Below are positions 7,008 through 8,313 of a DNA stretch of 8,313 nucleotides, piece after piece (positions within the stretch are counted from its first letter, which is position 1; the number at the start of each line of letters is the position of its first letter). Made by a program: the position numbers and the translations under genes. Origin of the DNA: an uncultured Collinsella sp. (GTDB lineage: Bacteria; Actinomycetota; Coriobacteriia; Coriobacteriales; Coriobacteriaceae); contig USPT01000043.1 of assembly GCA_900556705.1 (NCBI GenBank), positions 1 through 8,313 on the forward strand, in the 5' to 3' direction. A model generated the notes under the pieces. It was not told the DNA's origin and searched no databases. It was given only the letters and a program-made list of their open reading frames with translations.

Positions 7008-7020
7008 GGTTTTAGGAAGG

Positions 7021-7046
7021 TTAAGGTTCTTTGAACCAGAGCTTAA
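7021..7046. repeat. Short hairpin-forming dyad between hsp20 and the 7130 gene
   Basis: GGTTC (7025-7029) pairs with GAACC (7033-7037) over a TTT loop, and outer TTAA (7021-7024) can pair with TTAA (7043-7046) across a 5-nt bulge. It is weak and may be chance in AT-rich DNA. It has no U-run, so it is not an obvious terminator. Confidence 0.25.
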
Positions 7047-7084
7047 ATAACGAGTATGTCCCCAGCTACAAATAACAAGGGGCT

Positions 7085-7090
7085 TACAAT
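7085..7090 (+). promoter_or_regulatory. Candidate -10 box for the gene at 7130
   Basis: TACAAT lies 39 nt upstream of the ATG. No clear -35 hexamer is seen at 16-18 nt spacing. It is the third occurrence of this hexamer at a plausible distance from a start codon in this window. Confidence 0.4.
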
Positions 7091-7129
7091 GAGCGCATAC
7101 ACGTTGTTGGTAACGAGCTAAAGGGCATC

Positions 7130-7597
7130 ATGGACGACCAAAACCAGAACAATATGTTTATGCCGACGCAGGGGGAAGATACTTCCACGCAGCCGCCACG
7201 GTTCCATCGCCCCCACATCTCGCAAGAGCCCATTAATGATCCAGAGCCCGAGTATGTGACGAGAAATCGATATCAAACGCTCAAGGATGCCCAAACGGGA
7301 CGTAAGCATATGGGCGTCGCATCGAGCGATCCCGTATATCTGAAAGATGCACCGTTATCAAAAAACAGCGCAATCAATGACGACCCGGCGAAAACGCCCA
7401 TAACTCGGCAGCAAAGAGGCCCCCGACCTAAGCAAACCTTAACGCATTCGGCTCGTTATCTCGAAACGCCAAAACAGGGAAAATCAATCTTCGTTTCGTC
7501 AAGCAAACGACGCAAGCAGCATCGACTCCAATTGCTACTTTTAATCATTGTGGTCATAGCAGTTGCCCTTGTGATTCGATTTATTGTCTTTAAATAA
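7130..7597 (+). CDS. Unrecognised small protein with one C-terminal membrane segment
   Basis: I do not recognise a family. The 155-residue product begins with a very polar, Asn/Gln/Pro-rich stretch (1-45) that looks disordered. It continues as a charged region with no Cys, and ends with a basic cluster SSSKRRKQHR (123-132) followed by a hydrophobic helix LQLLLLIIVVIAVALVIRFIVF (133-154). With one helix at the very end and basic residues before it, the expected topology is N-terminus in the cytoplasm, as in tail-anchored or single-pass proteins. There is no N-terminal signal peptide. AAAGGG lies 4 nt before the ATG, and a -10-like TACAAT lies upstream. G+C is about 49 % by hand count, lower than the ftsH region. 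It stands alone, divergent from hsp20 and convergent with the rRNA operon. It is likely a real gene, given its RBS and membrane segment. Confidence 0.75.
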   Translation: MDDQNQNNMFMPTQGEDTSTQPPRFHRPHISQEPINDPEPEYVTRNRYQTLKDAQTGRKHMGVASSDPVYLKDAPLSKNSAINDDPAKTPITRQQRGPRPKQTLTHSARYLETPKQGKSIFVSSSKRRKQHRLQLLLLIIVVIAVALVIRFIVFK

Positions 7598-7660
7598 AAG
7601 CTCATTACTCATAAGCCCAACCGGGCTAGAGGTGAATGCAACTACATTGTGGTGTATCAA

Positions 7661-7696
7661 ACGCAAAAAAGGGGGAGGCCGCGAGGCCTCCCCCTT
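7661..7696 (-). terminator. Intrinsic terminator of the rRNA operon
   Basis: On the minus strand GGGGGAGGCC (7694-7685) pairs perfectly with GGCCTCCCCC (7680-7671) over a TCGC loop and is followed by TTTTTTG. It starts about 35 nt after the end of 5S rRNA. For the convergent plus-strand gene the same hairpin is followed by TTCTTC, so it may also slow that transcript. Confidence 0.9.
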
Positions 7697-7729
7697 CTTC
7701 AAGTCGATTGACGGCTCGGTGCCGTCCAC

Positions 7730-7848
7730 CGGTCAGCGGCGCCCTGGCCTCCCACGGGCTGACCCCGCAGTACTCTCGGCGCGATGGGGCTTAGCTTCCG
7801 GGTTCGGAACGGGACCGGGCGTGCCCCCCATGCTCTGGCCGCTGACCG
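7730..7848 (-). rRNA. rrf: 5S ribosomal RNA
   Basis: The minus strand carries the conserved 5S core CCCGTTCCGAACCCGGAAG followed by CTAAGCCCC, and near the 3' side GTACTGCGGGG and GTGGGAG. The ends are set by the closing helix I: CGGTCAGCGG at the 5' end pairs with CCGCTGACCG at the 3' end. This gives about 119 nt, the normal size. Complementarity continues outward for several more bases (outer limits 7727-7851), which probably forms the processing stem, so each end is uncertain by a few nucleotides. Confidence 0.93.
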
Positions 7849-7989
7849 GTGGGCGGCGCCCACCGTTACGGTGTCCGGTGTCTCTCTCACGTGCCCTGGG
7901 GGCCGCATGGCGCATAGGGGAGGTGACTCGGGGGCATCCTCGTGCCCGGACCGCGCATGGGCGCTGGGTCCCGCGGGCCGCGAGGTGCG
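7849..7989 (-). other. 23S-5S internal transcribed spacer
   Basis: About 140 nt of GC-rich spacer separates the 23S and 5S genes. I see no tRNA in it. It contains small hairpins: GGTGGGC/GCCCACC (7848-7864) abutting the 5S 5' end and CACCG/CGGTG (7861-7873). These are likely part of RNA-processing structures. The left boundary follows helix I of 5S and the right boundary is estimated from the 23S end. Confidence 0.7.

Positions 7990-8313
<324 letters not shown>

Noticed and set aside
7614..7627. AGCCC-AACC-GGGCT hairpin after the 7130 gene
   Set aside because: The stem is only 5 bp with no U-run after it, so it is too weak to call a terminator, although it sits in the right place.
7849..7989. 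Possible tRNA in the 23S-5S spacer
   Set aside because: No T-loop GGTTCRA-type sequence, anticodon arm or CCA-proximal acceptor stem could be found on either strand.

Overview
The window looks like ordinary chromosome from a moderately high-GC actinobacterium. The aminotransferase, the tilS-hpt-ftsH gene order, the base composition (roughly 60 % G+C in ftsH by eye) and the rRNA sequences together suggest the class Coriobacteriia, perhaps a Collinsella-like gut bacterium. That placement is my inference; no database search was run.

Layout, left to right. Positions 1-922 (minus) hold the first 307 codons of a PLP-dependent class I/II aminotransferase that runs off the left edge. Its upstream gap carries a -10-like box, a near-perfect 52-bp palindrome (REP/MITE-like) and the terminator of the next operon. 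Positions 1112-5480 (minus) hold a likely operon read tilS -> hpt -> ftsH: tRNA-Ile lysidine synthase, hypoxanthine phosphoribosyltransferase and the membrane AAA+ zinc protease FtsH. This trio is known as a neighbourhood in other Gram-positive bacteria. A WalJ/YycJ-type metallo-beta-lactamase-fold hydrolase (5529-6338, plus) diverges from tilS with only 48 bp between start codons. It converges on a small heat shock protein gene (6421-6852, minus), and a symmetrical hairpin between them can terminate both.

The right part starts with a 277-bp AT-rich divergent intergenic region (6853-7129) containing several dyads, which separates hsp20 from a small plus-strand gene (7130-7597). That gene encodes an unrecognised 155-residue protein with a polar, probably disordered N-terminus and one C-terminal membrane segment. 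It converges on the end of an rRNA operon on the minus strand: terminator (about 7661-7696), 5S rRNA (about 7730-7848), spacer, and the 3' end of 23S rRNA (about 7990 to the right edge).

The genes are mostly housekeeping: translation fidelity and purine salvage (tilS, hpt), membrane and cytosolic protein quality control (ftsH, hsp20) and ribosome components. I found no CRISPR array, transposase, phage gene or defence system and no convincing new multi-gene system. The points most worth a second look are the palindrome at 987-1038, the dyads upstream of hsp20, and the tail-anchored small protein. No gene-free stretch exceeds 300 bases.
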